27,615 bases of DNA from Spirochaetaceae bacterium (lineage in GTDB: Bacteria; Spirochaetota; Spirochaetia; Treponematales; Breznakiellaceae): NCBI GenBank assembly GCA_031258615.1, contig JAIRMP010000126.1:1-27615 (forward strand), written 5' to 3'. Below, piece by piece: positions 13,219 through 21,180 of the stretch (positions within the stretch are counted from its first letter, which is position 1; each line of letters begins with the position of its first letter). The notes beneath the pieces were generated by a model. It worked only from the letters and a program-made list of their open reading frames with translations. It searched no databases and had not been told where the DNA came from. The position numbers were made by a program, and so were the translations under genes.

Positions 13219-13234
13219 CCCCCCCCCCCCCCCC
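13219..13234. repeat. 16-nt homopolymeric C tract (G tract on the minus strand)
   Basis: Sixteen consecutive C residues on the plus strand lie between the exported-protein stop (13256) and the nrnA start (13037). Tracts of this length are prone to slippage, and in Treponema similar poly-G tracts near promoters are linked to variable expression. The surrounding minus-strand sequence has further G runs, so a G-quadruplex is also possible. Confidence 0.95.
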
Positions 13235-13255
13235 TGTCCCCACCCATCCAATTTT

Positions 13256-13705
13256 TCAGCGGGATAGGGTTATTTCTTCAACCCCGTTAAACTGATCGTC
13301 AAGATCCACACCGTTCAGTATTGTACCCCACGTAGGGTGGCTGTTGTCGCGGACATATAGCCGGACATGGTCGGTCTTCCCATCCTTGTAATACACCGAA
13401 AGGTATGGCAGAACATTGCCGTTTTTTATCTTATACAGCTCGCCCTTGCGCACGGTTTCCATATTGACCCTCAATGTAAACCATTCCAGCGGCAGGTAGA
13501 GCCGCTCTGTCCCCATGCCGTTCTTGCGATACTCAACAACATACCCTTTTGAATGTGAATATATCTTTTCTATAGGCGCCGTTATTACGCCATACGGAGA
13601 TTTTCCTGAAGGGCCGCCTGTAGGTTCATTCTGCGCAAGCACCGCCCCTGCCGGTATTACAAATGCCACCAACGCAATCAAGCATACGCCTCTGATTCTT
13701 TTCAT
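13256..13705 (-). CDS. Small exported protein of unknown function, 149 aa
   Basis: The ATG at 13705 is preceded by GGAGGAG at 8 nt and starts a typical signal peptide (MKRIRG, then a hydrophobic core ending AGAVLAQ, cleavage after Ala). The mature part of about 125 residues is soluble and beta-rich. It has 'YGVITAPIEKIYSHSKGYVVEYRKNG', 'LYLPLEWFTLRV' and 'DNSHPTWGTILNGVDLDDQFNG', and no cysteines. It is probably periplasmic. An open frame upstream to 13762 has no ribosome-binding site and covers inverted-repeat DNA. No family is recognised. Its stop is 21 nt from the C tract. Confidence 0.75.
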   Translation of the reverse strand: MKRIRGVCLIALVAFVIPAGAVLAQNEPTGGPSGKSPYGVITAPIEKIYSHSKGYVVEYRKNGMGTERLYLPLEWFTLRVNMETVRKGELYKIKNGNVLPYLSVYYKDGKTDHVRLYVRDNSHPTWGTILNGVDLDDQFNGVEEITLSR

Positions 13706-13752
13706 ACTCTCAACTCCTCCAATTATGTCCTTTTCGATCCGCGAATATGTTG

Positions 13753-13781
13753 ACGCAAACACCGCTCATAAACGTTTGCGT
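13753..13781. repeat. Inverted repeat ACGCAAAC...GTTTGCGT
   Basis: An 8-bp perfect inverted repeat (13753-13760 and 13774-13781) with a 13-nt spacer lies upstream of the exported-protein gene. The half sites match those of the 16-bp palindromes at 4613 and 13061. Confidence 0.7.
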
Positions 13782-13841
13782 TCACTACCGAATATATCCC
13801 GCCTGGGGGTTTTACACAAGTGGGTATCATCCAAAATCTAT

Positions 13842-13860
13842 GCCTGCCGCAAAAGCAGGC
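13842..13860 (-). terminator. Possible weak terminator stem after clpC
   Basis: GCCTGC-N7-GCAGGC forms a 6-bp stem 27 nt beyond the clpC stop; on the minus strand it is followed by ATAGATTTT. The same stem with another 7-nt loop occurs in repeat copy A (11067-11085), so it may be a repeat member and not a dedicated terminator. Confidence 0.35.
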
Positions 13861-13886
13861 CCTGCGGGTTTGTTTTCCGGCACGGC

Positions 13887-16460
13887 TCAACCGCCGCCCG
13901 CCATCTCCGTTTCTATCGCCTGGTATATGGCTTCGAATTCAATTTTGCCGCCTTCCGCGCGGGCCAGGAGCACGGTTCCTTCGGGGAATTTCCTGGCGAG
14001 CAGCATTAGCGACAGCGGATCCTCCAGGTTGTTCTGTATGCTGCGCCGCATGGGACGGGCGCCGTACCTTGGATCGCGGTCAGCGTCAAGCAGGATTTTC
14101 CGCGCCCCCTCCGTTACCCGCAGCGACAAGCCGTGTTCCTCGGCCACCCGTTTGGCAAACTCCCCAAGCTGTATGTCAAGGATACTGTTAAGCTGAATTT
14201 CATCGAGCGGCTTAAACACAACGATGTCATCGAGCCGGTTCAGGAATTCCGGGTTAAACAGGCGCCGCGCCTCACGCCGCGCCGCCTCGTCTATGTCCTT
14301 GAACTCCGGAATCTTGCTCCCAGCCGTAAAACCAAGCGATCCCCGCGAAATTTCGGCGGCGCCCGCGTTGCTTGTGATTATGATCACCGTATTGCGGAAG
14401 CTGACGGTATGCCCAAGGTTGTCCTTTAGCTCCCCCTCCTCAAGTATTGGCAGCAGCAGGTTAAACACATCACGGTGAGCCTTTTCGATCTCGTCAAACA
14501 GGACGACGCTGTACGGGTTGCGCCTGATTTTTTCGGTGAGAATGCCGCCTTCATCGTAGCCCACGTAGCCGGGCGGCGAGCCTGTAAGCCTGGAAGCGTT
14601 ATGCCGCTCCATAAAGTCTGACATATCGATGCGGAAAAGCGCGTCCTCCGCGCCAAAAAGGTACTCGGCAAGGCGGCGGGCAAGCAGCGTCTTGCCTACG
14701 CCGGTCGGGCCCATGAACAGGAACGAACCCAGCGGGCGATCCGGGTCTGAAAGCCGCGCCTTTCCACGGCGGACGGCCGACACTATGCGGGAAACCGCCT
14801 CGTCCTGGCCTATTATCCCGTTTTTCAGCTCATCTTCCATGTCCAACAGCCGTTTCGAGGCTGCACCCTCTATGCGAAATACAGGTATGCCGCACATCTC
14901 GGAGATCACCTCGCGTATATCCGCCTCACCAACCTCGTTAAAGCCCTTGCCTGCAATCCTTTCCCAGTCGGCGCGGGCCGAATCGAGGGCGGAACGCAGT
15001 TCCCGGGCCCTTTCACGCAGTTCATGGGCTTCTTCAAAGTGCGCCGCGTTTGCCATTTCCCTTGTTTCCCCGTCAAGCGTCAGAATATGCTGCTCAATAC
15101 GTGAAATCTCGGAAGGGCAGGGCGAGGAATTCAGCTTCTTCAATGCGCCCGCCTCGTCCAGTACATCTATAGCCTTGTCCGGCATCATACGTCCGCTGAT
15201 GTAACGGGCCGAAAGCTGCGCCGTGGCCCTTATCGCCTCGGCGGAGTATGTAACATTGTGAAAATCCGCGTAACGGGGCGCCAGGCCGCGCAGTATCATT
15301 TCGGTCGTGGAAATATCAGGCTCCTCAACAAGGATCATCTGAAAACGCCGCTCCAAAGCGCCGTCCTTTTCGATATACTTTCGGTATTCAGTAAGGGTTG
15401 TAGCCCCAATACACTGAAATTTGCCCCGTGACAGCGCCGGCTTTAGCATATTTCCCGCGTCAAGCGAGCCCGACACGTTTCCGGCCCCGATAACCGTATG
15501 AATTTCATCAATGAACAGCACCACGTTGGTGTTTTGCTCCGCTTCCTTGATGATGCGCTTCATCCTTTCCTCGAATTCGCCGCGATACTTTGTACCGGCC
15601 ACCACCGACCCCATATCGAGCGTCAGTATACGCTTTTTTGAAAGCGATTCCGGGCCGTTCGGACTCACGAGGTACTGCGCCAGCCCCTCCGCGATAGCGC
15701 TCTTTCCCGTACCCGGCTCGCCAACCAGCACCGGGTTATTCTTCGTGCGGCGGGACAGTATACGAACCATACGCATGATTTCTTTTTCGCGGCCTATAAC
15801 CGGATCGAGTTCGCAGTCCAGAGCAAGCGCCGTCAGGTTGCGGGTAAACTGGTCAAGGACCGGTGTGGCGCCGCCGCTATGCGGCGTCCATGCGCGCCCC
15901 ATACAGGCCGGCGCCTCGCCCACCGCAGAAGGCTGAAAGCGCCCGGATACATCGGGGGCGGCCGCCTCGTCGCCTACCTTGTTTGAGCCGGTTATGCCCG
16001 ACTCATGGCTAAAGTTGGTCTGTAAAACAAGCCGGAGTACCCCAACATCAGAATTCTGTTCCGCAAAAAGATTGTGTATACAAGAATTCGGCTCGTAAAA
16101 AGCTGCAAGCAGAAAGTGTTCCGTACCTATGCTTGCGCTGCCCAGCCTATGGCTCTCCTCCGCCGCGTTTTGTAGTAAAAGTTTTGTTCGTTTTGAAGGC
16201 ATCGCTGAAGTATTCACGAATATACCGCCCTTCACCGGATTTTTGTCCTCAAAGAACACTATGCTTTCCAGCGCTTTACGGAACTGCACCGTATCAATTT
16301 GAAGAAGCAGGAGCGCCCTTACGGCAACACTTTCACTGTCACGCAGTATTGCAAGCAGTATATGCTCAGGTTCAAGCTGCGCCGAAAAGTAACGCCGTGC
16401 TTCCTCATGCGCGTCAACAGCCAGAATCCGCTGCGCGCGCAGTGATAATCCTTTAAACAT
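13887..16460 (-). CDS. clpC: ClpC-type AAA+ protein unfoldase
   Basis: This 857-aa Hsp100 ATPase unfolds substrates for the ClpP protease. Two Clp_N repeats at the N-terminus start 'LSLRAQRILAVDAHEEARRY' and 'RTKLLLQNAAEESHRLGSA'. The first AAA+ module has Walker A GEPGTGKS (about residue 246) and Walker B VVLFIDEIH. A short middle domain with a UVR-like helix pair ('HFEEAHELRERARELRS') marks it as ClpC rather than ClpA or ClpB. The second module has GPTGVGKT (about 584) and VVLFDEIEKAH, and a C-terminal D2-small domain closes it. The ATG at 16460 begins the Clp_N domain correctly; a longer open frame to 16574 covers repeat DNA. No Shine-Dalgarno is present and a TATAAT lies 6 nt before the ATG. 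The gene is divergent from lysK. Confidence 0.95.
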   Translation of the reverse strand: MFKGLSLRAQRILAVDAHEEARRYFSAQLEPEHILLAILRDSESVAVRALLLLQIDTVQFRKALESIVFFEDKNPVKGGIFVNTSAMPSKRTKLLLQNAAEESHRLGSASIGTEHFLLAAFYEPNSCIHNLFAEQNSDVGVLRLVLQTNFSHESGITGSNKVGDEAAAPDVSGRFQPSAVGEAPACMGRAWTPHSGGATPVLDQFTRNLTALALDCELDPVIGREKEIMRMVRILSRRTKNNPVLVGEPGTGKSAIAEGLAQYLVSPNGPESLSKKRILTLDMGSVVAGTKYRGEFEERMKRIIKEAEQNTNVVLFIDEIHTVIGAGNVSGSLDAGNMLKPALSRGKFQCIGATTLTEYRKYIEKDGALERRFQMILVEEPDISTTEMILRGLAPRYADFHNVTYSAEAIRATAQLSARYISGRMMPDKAIDVLDEAGALKKLNSSPCPSEISRIEQHILTLDGETREMANAAHFEEAHELRERARELRSALDSARADWERIAGKGFNEVGEADIREVISEMCGIPVFRIEGAASKRLLDMEDELKNGIIGQDEAVSRIVSAVRRGKARLSDPDRPLGSFLFMGPTGVGKTLLARRLAEYLFGAEDALFRIDMSDFMERHNASRLTGSPPGYVGYDEGGILTEKIRRNPYSVVLFDEIEKAHRDVFNLLLPILEEGELKDNLGHTVSFRNTVIIITSNAGAAEISRGSLGFTAGSKIPEFKDIDEAARREARRLFNPEFLNRLDDIVVFKPLDEIQLNSILDIQLGEFAKRVAEEHGLSLRVTEGARKILLDADRDPRYGARPMRRSIQNNLEDPLSLMLLARKFPEGTVLLARAEGGKIEFEAIYQAIETEMAGGG

Positions 16461-16465
16461 GGTTT

Positions 16466-16495
16466 CATTATACAGTACCTGCAAATGTGTTTCCA
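16466..16495 (-). promoter_or_regulatory. clpC promoter, predicted leaderless
   Basis: On the minus strand, TGGAAA (16495-16490) and a perfect TATAAT (16472-16467) are 17 bp apart. Only GAAACC separates the -10 box from the clpC ATG, so transcription should begin at or within a base of the start codon. Confidence 0.65.
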
Positions 16496-16507
16496 GCGGC
16501 TTGCACA

Positions 16508-16547
16508 GGAGTTTGCCCAGCAAACCCCACCCTTCCTGGCAAACTCC
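16508..16547. repeat. 10-bp inverted repeat between clpC and lysK
   Basis: GGAGTTTGCC (16508-16517) pairs with GGCAAACTCC (16538-16547). GAGTTTGCG cores also appear in repeats at 24096 and 27391, so this may be a dispersed element. Its place between divergent promoters also fits an operator. Confidence 0.65.
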
Positions 16548-16627
16548 CATGGCAATGCGCCCTACGCTTGCCACGCTTGCTTCGTCACTTCGTTCCTGGA
16601 AATGACGGCGCTTTGCCGCCTGCGCTA

Positions 16628-16657
16628 TTGACTACGGATATGCCGGGAAGGTATCAT
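16628..16657 (+). promoter_or_regulatory. lysK operon promoter, predicted leaderless
   Basis: TTGACT (16628-16633) and TATCAT (16652-16657) are 18 bp apart, each matching 5 of 6 consensus bases. Only 7 nt lie between the -10 box and the lysK ATG at 16665, which predicts a start of transcription at the start codon. Confidence 0.65.
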
Positions 16658-16664
16658 TTAGAAG

Positions 16665-18248
16665 ATGATCAACAAGGTTTATCACTGGGCTGATGAGGCT
16701 GCACAAAAGATAATCCGTGAGAAGGGTGAAAAGGAGCTATATACCTGTGCTTCCGGCATCACGCCGTCAGGTACGGTGCATATCGGCAACTTCCGCGAAA
16801 TAATTTCCGTTGACCTTGTGGCGCGGGCACTGCGTTCACTTGGGAAGCAGGTGCGATTTATCTATTCGTGGGACGATTACGACGTGTTCCGTAAGGTGCC
16901 GCTCAACATGCCTAAACGTGAGAAACTTGAAAAATTCCTTAGGTTTCCGATAAAGATGGTTCCCGACCCGTGGGAGCGTGACTCCAGCTATGCCCGCCAC
17001 CACGAGGTGGATGTAGAGAGCGCGCTGCCTATGGTTGGCATAGCGCCTGAGTACCTGTACCAGACCGAAAGGTACCGCGCTTCGCTTTATGCCGATGGAA
17101 TTCGGGCGGCTTTGGGTAAAAAGGCGGAGCTTAAAGCTATTCTGGACAAATTCCGGGACTATGATCATAAAATTCAGGGCGAATGGTGGCCTGTAAGCGT
17201 GTTTTGCGACGAATGTAGCCGTGATGACACGGATATTGACGGCTGGGACGGTGAATGGCAGTTGGATTACCACTGCAACCTCTGCGGACACAGGGAAAAA
17301 ACCGATTTGCGGACGGCAAAAGGCGTAAAACTGGGTTGGCGGGTCGATTGGCCGATGCGCTGGGCGTATGAAAAGGTCGATTTTGAGCCTGCCGGCAAGG
17401 ATCACCACAGCCAGGGCGGTTCTTTTGATACGAGCAGGCTTGTCTGCAAGGAAGTGTACAACTTCGACGCGCCGGTAACATTCCGCTACGATTTTATCGG
17501 TATCAAGGGGGATGCCGGCAAGATGTCCAGCTCCAGCGGCAAAGTTGTCGATCTGCCTGCCCTGTTACGGGTCTACACGCCGGAACTGGTACGCTATATG
17601 TTTGCCGGAACAAGACCGAATACGGAATTTACCATCTCGTTTGACCTTGATGTTATAAAAATATACGAGGATTACGACCGTACAGAGCGGATTGCCTGGA
17701 AGACGGAGCCGGCAAAGAACGAGGAGACATACCTGAGGGAGCGGCGTATATACGAACTTTCGCAGGTTGGGGATGTTCCCGCGGTGATGCCGTACCAGGT
17801 ACCGTTCCGCCACCTGTGCAACCTGCTACAGATTGCGGACGGGGACATTGACGCCGCGATAGCGGGATTGGGAAATGTTAAACCGGAGCAGGAGGCGGGC
17901 ATTAGGGCGCGCTGTGCCTGCGCGTTAAACTGGATAAATGAATACGCCCCTCCGGACTTTCGTTTTAAACTGCGCGAAGCGGGCGAGGCGGCGGCGTTAA
18001 GTGAGGCGGATGCCGCCGCGGTGCGTGAACTTAGGGACAGCGTGGTAGCTAAAATAGAGATGTTTGACAGCGACAAGGCCTGTGCCCAGGCAATTTACGA
18101 CGCGGCGGAGCGGCTCAATATGGATGGCAAGTCGCTTTTCCGCGTTGCGTACGAGGCGCTTATCGGTAAGGAACAGGGGCCGCGCCTTGCGTCCTTCCTG
18201 CGCGTTATAGAAAAAAAACGTTTACTTGCCATCCTTTCAGCGTATTAG
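16665..18248 (+). CDS. lysK: Lysyl-tRNA synthetase, class I
   Basis: This 527-aa cytoplasmic enzyme charges tRNA-Lys. It is the class I (archaeal-type) form used by spirochaetes and a few other bacteria in place of class II LysS. The HIGH-type motif is PSGTVHIGN (34-42) and the KMSKS-type motif is KMSSS (286-290). Between them a zinc ribbon is visible with CDEC (181-184) and CNLC (204-207). The C-terminal half is helical (anticodon binding), and total length is normal for the family. The ATG at 16665 is the only sensible start: the protein opens with the usual HWAD segment. It heads a seven-gene plus-strand unit, and the next gene follows after 14 nt. Confidence 0.97.
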   Translation: MINKVYHWADEAAQKIIREKGEKELYTCASGITPSGTVHIGNFREIISVDLVARALRSLGKQVRFIYSWDDYDVFRKVPLNMPKREKLEKFLRFPIKMVPDPWERDSSYARHHEVDVESALPMVGIAPEYLYQTERYRASLYADGIRAALGKKAELKAILDKFRDYDHKIQGEWWPVSVFCDECSRDDTDIDGWDGEWQLDYHCNLCGHREKTDLRTAKGVKLGWRVDWPMRWAYEKVDFEPAGKDHHSQGGSFDTSRLVCKEVYNFDAPVTFRYDFIGIKGDAGKMSSSSGKVVDLPALLRVYTPELVRYMFAGTRPNTEFTISFDLDVIKIYEDYDRTERIAWKTEPAKNEETYLRERRIYELSQVGDVPAVMPYQVPFRHLCNLLQIADGDIDAAIAGLGNVKPEQEAGIRARCACALNWINEYAPPDFRFKLREAGEAAALSEADAAAVRELRDSVVAKIEMFDSDKACAQAIYDAAERLNMDGKSLFRVAYEALIGKEQGPRLASFLRVIEKKRLLAILSAY

Positions 18249-18262
18249 CAAAGGGGTAATAT

Positions 18263-18649
18263 ATGACCGTTCTTGTTGTCGATGATTCAAAGATTATGCG
18301 TAATATCGTAAAAAATCATTTTGACGATATTGGGTACAAATGCGATTTTATCGAAGCGGATAATGGGATGACGGCGTTGCAGCTTTTGGGTTCTAACTCA
18401 GTACATCTGGTTATGCTTGACTGGAATATGCCTCAGCTTTCCGGCATAGACTTTTTAAAGAAGGTGCGCGCCATGCCGCAGTACAAAACTCTTCCGATAA
18501 TTATGGTAACAAGCGAATCGGCGCGTTACAGTGTTGTGGAAGCGCTTAAATGCGGGGCGACAGATTACATTATCAAACCAATAAACTCAAGGAATTTCAG
18601 GGAGAAAATTTTGAAAATAGATTTTTCAAAAGCGGGGAAATTAAAATAA
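18263..18649 (+). CDS. CheY-like single-domain response regulator
   Basis: The 128 residues consist of one receiver domain and no output domain. The acidic pocket is D7 and D8, the phospho-accepting Asp is D53 (MLDWNMP), and T83 and K105 (IIKP) complete the conserved set. An AAAGGGG stands before the ATG. It lies 14 nt after lysK and 22 nt before cheX, and the kinase follows. The kinase probably phosphorylates D53 and CheX removes the phosphate. Its target could be the flagellar switch, as for CheY, or another protein. This cannot be decided here. Confidence 0.93.
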   Translation: MTVLVVDDSKIMRNIVKNHFDDIGYKCDFIEADNGMTALQLLGSNSVHLVMLDWNMPQLSGIDFLKKVRAMPQYKTLPIIMVTSESARYSVVEALKCGATDYIIKPINSRNFREKILKIDFSKAGKLK

Positions 18650-18671
18650 AATAGTATGGACGGAGGGATGT

Positions 18672-19157
18672 ATGGAGAAATACATACAATCGTTTATTGA
18701 TGTTTGTAAAAACGTATTCAGGGAACTTATAAACGCCGAAATTGAGGCGGGACGGCCGTACTTTTCAAGCCAGATGTCCTATCCCAGTTGGGATATTTCA
18801 GGAATAATCGGAATCACGGGCGACGCCTGCGGCGCGATTGTAATTTCCCTGAAAAAACCTCTTGCTTTTAAACTGACCGAAATTTTGACCGGTAAAGTAC
18901 ACGACAGCGTAGACGACGAAGTTGTGGACAGCATAGGCGAGATCATAAACATTGTATCGGGAAACCTGAAACTTTATTTTGAACGGGAATACAGGCTTGT
19001 TATCTCCCTTCCCACCGTTGTACGCGGAAATGATCATACCATACAGTGGCCCCACTCCAATGCCCGTATCATCTGTATTCCTTTTTCAATATTTGACGGA
19101 GATGTTTTTTTTCTTGCTGTAGCCATTGAGTCGGCGGGCAGCGGCACAAATGCCTGA
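18672..19157 (+). CDS. cheX: CheX-type CheY-P phosphatase
   Basis: This 161-aa cytoplasmic protein belongs to the CheC/CheX/FliY family. The dephosphorylation helix DSIGEIINIVSGNLK contains the E-x-x-N pair (E90, N93) that inserts into the CheY active site, and one such helix is present, as in CheX. The order of helix, 'GITGDACGAIVISL' strand pair and later beta segments fits the family. GGAGGG (18662-18667) precedes the ATG. Its last 8 bases overlap the start of the kinase gene, which implies translational coupling. In spirochaetes CheX is the main CheY-P phosphatase. Confidence 0.88.
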   Translation: MEKYIQSFIDVCKNVFRELINAEIEAGRPYFSSQMSYPSWDISGIIGITGDACGAIVISLKKPLAFKLTEILTGKVHDSVDDEVVDSIGEIINIVSGNLKLYFEREYRLVISLPTVVRGNDHTIQWPHSNARIICIPFSIFDGDVFFLAVAIESAGSGTNA

Positions 19158-21174
19158 CTTTAAGAGCCGAATCCGGACTTTGTTTTCAGGACTCGGATAT
19201 GAAAAAAACGAAGAGCCGCTGTTTATGGCAGGCGGACCTGACAAGTATTACAAGATACTCGCCTATGCTTTACTGATCGCATCATCCTCTATACTTGCCT
19301 ATACGATGTTTCTGCTTTTACAGAAAAGGAACATAGGCCTTGTCGCGTTGATGTACGGGCCAAGTCAGCTAGGCGTGGTTTTTATGACGCTGGCAATTGC
19401 CTGCATAGCGGGAATTGCCGCTTTGAGAACCCGCGTGCCGTTCTTTGCGCCGGCGCTCATTCCGGTAATTCTGCTTGTTGCAAACTGCCTTGAATTTTTT
19501 AGGCTGGGTTTTGGGAACGGTTTTTCAGGCCTTTGGGTTTTTGTAATTCCGCCGCTGGTATACTTTATCGCCGGCAAAAAAATCGGATTTTGCATTTCGC
19601 TTGCCATATTTGTGGCAATTCTGATTTTTATATTTTTTCCGCGCCTTTCAATTTATTACTATTCAAAAGAAAAAATCCCAAGGATTATAACGATTTATCT
19701 TTTACTCTTTATTACAACCCACATATACGAATATATCAGTAATTCAAAAGAAAAAAATCTTAAAAAACTCAACAAACTCTTAAAAACGGAACGGGACGAA
19801 TTTACGATCATAAAGGACAGCCTCAAAACAGGCATATTTTTGATGGATAAAGATTTAATCATTCAGGACCATTATTCCTGCCTGTTGGAAAATACACTTG
19901 GCATAAGCAATTTAAACGGCAGAAAATTTACAGACTTGTTGGCGTCATCGCTTACAGGCGCGGAAATTTCAACCATAAGCGATTTCTTTGACATGGTGCT
20001 TGAGCGCCGTTTTGACGCGGATATGCTGGACGATATAAACCCGATTCAGGAATTAAACTATATAAGCAATGAAGGCGGTGCGCCAAAAACGCTGCGCTGC
20101 GCGTTTGCTCCTATAAATCGCGCTTCGGGTGAAACAGTAATTTTGTGTAATATCGAAGACATTACCGCCAAAGTTGAGCTGCAAAAACAATTTCAGCGTG
20201 AAGAAGCAAAGCATCAGGAAGAGATGAATACCCTGTTTGAAGTGCTTCAGATAGCTCCCGAAGTCTTTAACGATTTTATTGAAGACGCTGAGTACGAATT
20301 TGAAACGATCAACAATATTCTTAAAAATTCAAGAGTATCATCAAAGGGTACGCTTGCAACAATTTTTCAGTCAATTCACGCGATAAAAGCAAATTCCATA
20401 ATACTGGGCCTCAATAATTACAGCCAAAAACTTCACGAAATTGAATCATACATAAAAGATTTACAGGCAAAAGCTGATGTTGGTTTTGACGATATGCTCT
20501 GCCTGACTGTCCGTATTGAAAGCGTGATGGGTGATAAAGACAATTTCAGAAAAAGCGTGGAAAAAATAAAAGCTTTCAGCATAGACGGTGTAAGGAAAAA
20601 TACTGCTGATATTTTACTCGAAAACCTGAATCGGACGGCGGAACGGGCGGCGGTCAGTTCCGGAAAAAAGGTAGAGATGGACACCAGCGGCATAGACGCA
20701 GCGGCCATTGAAAGCGCTCCCCGGCGGCTTGTTAAAGAAGTGCTGTTGCAGCTTGTACGCAACGCCGTGTTTCACGGCATAGAAAGCCCGGACGAGCGCC
20801 TTGAAAAAGGGAAAAAAGAGAGCGGACTTGTTGCCGTTTCCGTTAATATTGAAAACGAAAGGATACATATAAAACTACAGGATGATGGGAAGGGCCTTGA
20901 TTTCGAAAAAATAAGGCAGCGCGCGGAACAAATGCATCTAATCAGAAAGAATGAAAAAATCGAAGATAAAAACCGTATTTACCAGGCGATTTTTATACCC
21001 GGTTTCAGTACGGCAGGAAGCGAAGGTGTATACGCGGGCCGCGGAGTTGGCCTCGATCTTGTGCGTTCCCGCATAAAGGAACATAATGGCACAATAAAGA
21101 TACAAACAGAAGCAGGGAAGGGCTCAATTTTTCATATCTTTTTGCCCCTGCAAAATTCCGAGGAGGATAATTAA
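19150..21174 (+). CDS. Membrane CheA-like histidine kinase (PAS, HPt, HATPase)
   Basis: This is a 674-aa protein if started at ATG 19150, which overlaps the cheX stop. A TTG 24 nt earlier is also open. About six membrane helices (35-200) are followed by a Lys-rich coiled coil (200-222) and a PAS-like domain (about 222-345). An HPt-like helix bundle carries H410 in IHAIKANS. The CheA-style ATPase has N box QLVRNAVFHGIE (N538), G1 DDGKGLDF and G2 GRGVGLDLV. There is no HisKA dimerisation helix and no CheW-like P5 domain. The phosphate is therefore expected on H410 in the HPt part, as in CheA, but with direct membrane sensing instead of coupling to receptors. The adjacent CheY-like protein is the likely acceptor. 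Confidence 0.88.
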   Translation: MPDFKSRIRTLFSGLGYEKNEEPLFMAGGPDKYYKILAYALLIASSSILAYTMFLLLQKRNIGLVALMYGPSQLGVVFMTLAIACIAGIAALRTRVPFFAPALIPVILLVANCLEFFRLGFGNGFSGLWVFVIPPLVYFIAGKKIGFCISLAIFVAILIFIFFPRLSIYYYSKEKIPRIITIYLLLFITTHIYEYISNSKEKNLKKLNKLLKTERDEFTIIKDSLKTGIFLMDKDLIIQDHYSCLLENTLGISNLNGRKFTDLLASSLTGAEISTISDFFDMVLERRFDADMLDDINPIQELNYISNEGGAPKTLRCAFAPINRASGETVILCNIEDITAKVELQKQFQREEAKHQEEMNTLFEVLQIAPEVFNDFIEDAEYEFETINNILKNSRVSSKGTLATIFQSIHAIKANSIILGLNNYSQKLHEIESYIKDLQAKADVGFDDMLCLTVRIESVMGDKDNFRKSVEKIKAFSIDGVRKNTADILLENLNRTAERAAVSSGKKVEMDTSGIDAAAIESAPRRLVKEVLLQLVRNAVFHGIESPDERLEKGKKESGLVAVSVNIENERIHIKLQDDGKGLDFEKIRQRAEQMHLIRKNEKIEDKNRIYQAIFIPGFSTAGSEGVYAGRGVGLDLVRSRIKEHNGTIKIQTEAGKGSIFHIFLPLQNSEEDN

Positions 21175-21180
21175 AGAACA

